Assembly (NCBI GenBank): GCA_017880745.1
Contig: JADGRR010000119.1
Location: 1-7,904, forward strand
From: Burkholderiales bacterium
GTDB lineage: Bacteria; Pseudomonadota; Gammaproteobacteria; Burkholderiales; SG8-39
Direction of reading: 5' to 3'
DNA length: 7,904 nt
In this document: one piece after another, positions 6,334-7,904 of the stretch
Layout of the letters: every line of letters begins with the position of its first letter
Position numbering within the stretch: the first letter of the stretch is position 1
Notes under the pieces: generated by a model
Seen by the model: the letters and a program-made list of their open reading frames with translations, nothing else
What the model was told of the DNA's origin: nothing
The model's database searches: none
Program-made: the position numbers and the translations under genes

Positions 6334-6365
6334 TCTTTCTTCGTTTCGGACAATAGGAGGCTGCG

Positions 6366-7574
6366 ATGGAAGAGCAAAGAGTTGGCTTGGCGGAATTGGC
6401 GCGCGCGTTTCTGAAACTCGGGGCCATGAGCTACGGCGGACCGGCGATCATGGGCATCATGCAAGCCGAGCTGCAGGAAAAGCGCGGGTGGGTTTCGAAG
6501 GAGAAGTTTTTAGAGGGCCTGGCACTTGTCAATATGCTGCCCGGCCCCGGAGCGACCCAACTCGGCATCTTCATCGGGCACGCGAAGGGCGGGATGGCAG
6601 GCGGGATCATCGCGGGACTATGCTTCGTTTTGCCCGCATTCTTCATCATGCTCGCGCTGGCGGCCGCCTACCTCGCTTACGGTGCACTCCCTTCCATGCG
6701 CAGCGCGTTCTACGGCATCGGCCCCGTCGTCCTGGGAATTTTCACGGTTGCTGTCTATCGCCTCGGCAAGAATGCGATCAAAGAAATGGTACAAGTCGTG
6801 ATCGCTGTCGCTGCGGCGGCAACGATGGCGGCACCGCACATCGGCCTCGTGATCACCCTGCTGATCGCAGGGTGCGCGGGCATCGCAGTATTCGATTCAC
6901 GCCGTCATGGCGTGATCGGCTTGGCGGTCGTCCTTATCGGGCTTGTCCTTATGCGTGGACTCGAGTTGCTTTATGCCAGCTCGGATGCAGCGCCGGTTAT
7001 TCCAATCATGGACGGAGTCGCCCCCAGTCTATTGGACTTAGGCTCGTTTTTCTTCAAAGTGGGAGCTTTTACGTTCGGCGGCGGCCTATCGATGTTAGCC
7101 TTCATGCAAGAGCAGGTCGTCGTACAACTGGGGTGGCTTACCCCGCAGGAGTTCGTCGACGGACTCGCCCTCGGGCAGCTTACTCCGGGACCGATTCTGA
7201 TGCTGGCCGCCTTCATCGGTTTCAAGCTGAAGGGAATTGTGGGCGCCACAATCGCAGCAGGCGCGATCTTTCTGCCGTCGTTCCTAATGATGCTGAGCAT
7301 CCTGCCTATGCTGAAACGCATGGGTAACCTTGCCTGGCTCAAGGCATTCATGCGAGGCGTCGGACCGGCGGTAATCGGCGCGCTCGCGGTTTCACTCGGG
7401 CAATTGGCACCTCATGCCGCGCCGGACTGGACTGCGTGGGCACTTCTCCTCGGCACTATCATGATCATGCTGTGGCGAAATATTGGACCTTTGGCATTCA
7501 TGCTCGGGGGCGCCAGTATCGGTTTAGTGCTGAAGGAACGCCTGCTCCGGAGGGTTCTCAATCTCGTGAACTGA
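6366..7574 (+). CDS. chrA: Chromate efflux transporter ChrA (full length, two-domain)
   Basis: 402 residues, the usual length of long-chain CHR transporters, which export chromate across the inner membrane. Two homologous halves are visible. The N-half has GAMSYGGPAIMGIM (19-32), WVSKEKFLEGLALVNMLPGP (42-61) and AFYGIGPVVLGI (114-125). The C-half repeats them as GAFTFGGGLSMLAFM (233-247), WLTPQEFVDGLALGQLTPGP (257-276) and GVGPAVIGALAVS (331-343). Many alternating hydrophobic segments lie between. The ATG at 6366 has an excellent ribosome site, AGGAGG, at 6355-6360. The sequence differs clearly from the stub at 5274: FLKLGAMSYGGPAIMGIMQAE here, against MLGPGTWGFAGPVALVGYMHRD there. It therefore belongs to another CHR subfamily and is not simply the displaced remainder of that gene. 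Substrate is inferred from family and from neighbouring chrB and chrC; some CHR proteins have not been tested for chromate. Confidence 0.93.
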   Translation: MEEQRVGLAELARAFLKLGAMSYGGPAIMGIMQAELQEKRGWVSKEKFLEGLALVNMLPGPGATQLGIFIGHAKGGMAGGIIAGLCFVLPAFFIMLALAAAYLAYGALPSMRSAFYGIGPVVLGIFTVAVYRLGKNAIKEMVQVVIAVAAAATMAAPHIGLVITLLIAGCAGIAVFDSRRHGVIGLAVVLIGLVLMRGLELLYASSDAAPVIPIMDGVAPSLLDLGSFFFKVGAFTFGGGLSMLAFMQEQVVVQLGWLTPQEFVDGLALGQLTPGPILMLAAFIGFKLKGIVGATIAAGAIFLPSFLMMLSILPMLKRMGNLAWLKAFMRGVGPAVIGALAVSLGQLAPHAAPDWTAWALLLGTIMIMLWRNIGPLAFMLGGASIGLVLKERLLRRVLNLVN

Positions 7575-7770
7575 CCGGGTCGGTGATGCGCTCCGCCGAC
7601 CGTCCGCTCGTGGCCGGTTGCCGTGGTGCATCGCGTTAGAGCCAATGGCTACTATCGTTGCACAGCCGCCTTTCAATCCGACAAATTGAGCATTGCCTTT
7701 CCAGTGGTCACTTCCGGGCGGCCACACCGCATGAATGGCCGGTTTGGAGAGGAAATGCCGGTGACCGGTC
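7575..7770. other. Spacer between chrA and the dioxygenase gene
   Basis: Just after the chrA stop, GGTCGG (7578-7583) and CCGACC (7596-7601) could pair across a 12-base loop; there is no T-run, so it is at most a weak terminator. The segment from about 7731 (TGAATGGCCGG...) resembles the word near 2897 in the other spacer. No gene was recognised. Confidence 0.4.
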
Positions 7771-7904
7771 ATGGCCGACATTTACAATCGCGAAGATGAA
7801 AGAGCGCAGCCGCCCTCCCTGTTTCCCGCCTATGCCTCGACTGTGCGGCGTGCGCCGTCGCAGGCTTTAGTCCGAATCCCTCAGACCATCACCGAGACCA
7901 GCGG
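7771..7904 (+). CDS. Protocatechuate 3,4-dioxygenase beta-subunit-like protein (N-terminus only)
   Basis: The frame runs from ATG 7771 off the right edge, giving 44 codons. The N-terminal pattern RAQPPSLFPAYASTVRRAPS (11-30), followed by QALVRIPQTITE (31-42), matches the short domain that precedes the catalytic fold in the beta subunit (PcaH) of protocatechuate 3,4-dioxygenase, whose usual form is PPxxxPxYxSTVxRxPxxxLxxxPxTxxE. That enzyme uses iron(III) to open the ring of protocatechuate in the beta-ketoadipate pathway. The iron ligands lie beyond the window, so a related intradiol dioxygenase is possible. A TGA at 7762 in the same frame means translation cannot start further upstream; the ribosome site is poor (GGAGAGGAA, about 16 bases away). 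Confidence 0.72.
   Translation, partial: MADIYNREDERAQPPSLFPAYASTVRRAPSQALVRIPQTITETS

Noticed and set aside
7578..7601. GC-rich hairpin after chrA as an intrinsic terminator
   Set aside because: The stem is six pairs with a 12-base loop and no T-run, so it is too weak to call.
7755..7799. A 14-codon ORF with a good ribosome site overlapping the start of the dioxygenase gene
   Set aside because: It could be a coupling ORF, but it is very short, lies in a repeat-like spacer and has no supporting conservation that I can see.

Overview
The window looks like the chromosome of a high-GC proteobacterium, most likely a betaproteobacterium from soil or water. The pointers are the strongly GC-biased third codon positions of the icmF gene, the close match of its reading frame to proteobacterial IcmF, a LiuR-like operator, and a chromate-resistance cluster of the chrB / Fe-SOD (chrC) / chrA type. 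The placement is inferred from remembered family sequences, not from a search.

Layout. (1) Bases 1-2669, minus strand: most of icmF, the fused B12-dependent isobutyryl-CoA mutase, with its C-terminus cut off by the left edge. It has a convincing sigma-70 promoter whose spacer is filled by a long inverted repeat (2703-2733). (2) 2734-3040: non-coding, with small repeats. (3) 3041-5266: a divergent chromate module, with chrB on the minus strand and, on the plus strand, a possible 36-codon leader ORF that overlaps the start of chrC by ATGA. ChrC is an iron superoxide dismutase with a rhodanese domain fused at its C-terminus. (4) 5274-5393: a 39-codon stub that matches the N-terminus of a chromate transporter and then stops, the relic of a chrA that once followed chrC. 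(5) 5394-5709: no convincing gene. (6) 5710-7574: a secreted protein with a concanavalin-like fold (DUF1080 / 3-keto-disaccharide hydrolase-like), followed by an intact, full-length two-domain chrA. (7) 7575-7770: spacer. (8) From 7771 to the right edge: the first 44 codons of a protocatechuate 3,4-dioxygenase beta-subunit-like gene.

How it fits together. ChrB probably senses chromate and represses from the chrB-chrC intergenic region. ChrA exports chromate. The SOD-rhodanese protein would handle superoxide, and perhaps damage to sulfur chemistry, arising from chromate reduction and sulfate mimicry. The most interesting story is replacement: the original co-operonic chrA is reduced to a stub, and a chrA of a different subfamily, paired with a secreted DUF1080-like protein, sits a few hundred bases downstream. 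The flanking icmF and dioxygenase genes belong to carbon catabolism (branched-chain acyl-CoA and aromatic compounds) and look unrelated to chromate.
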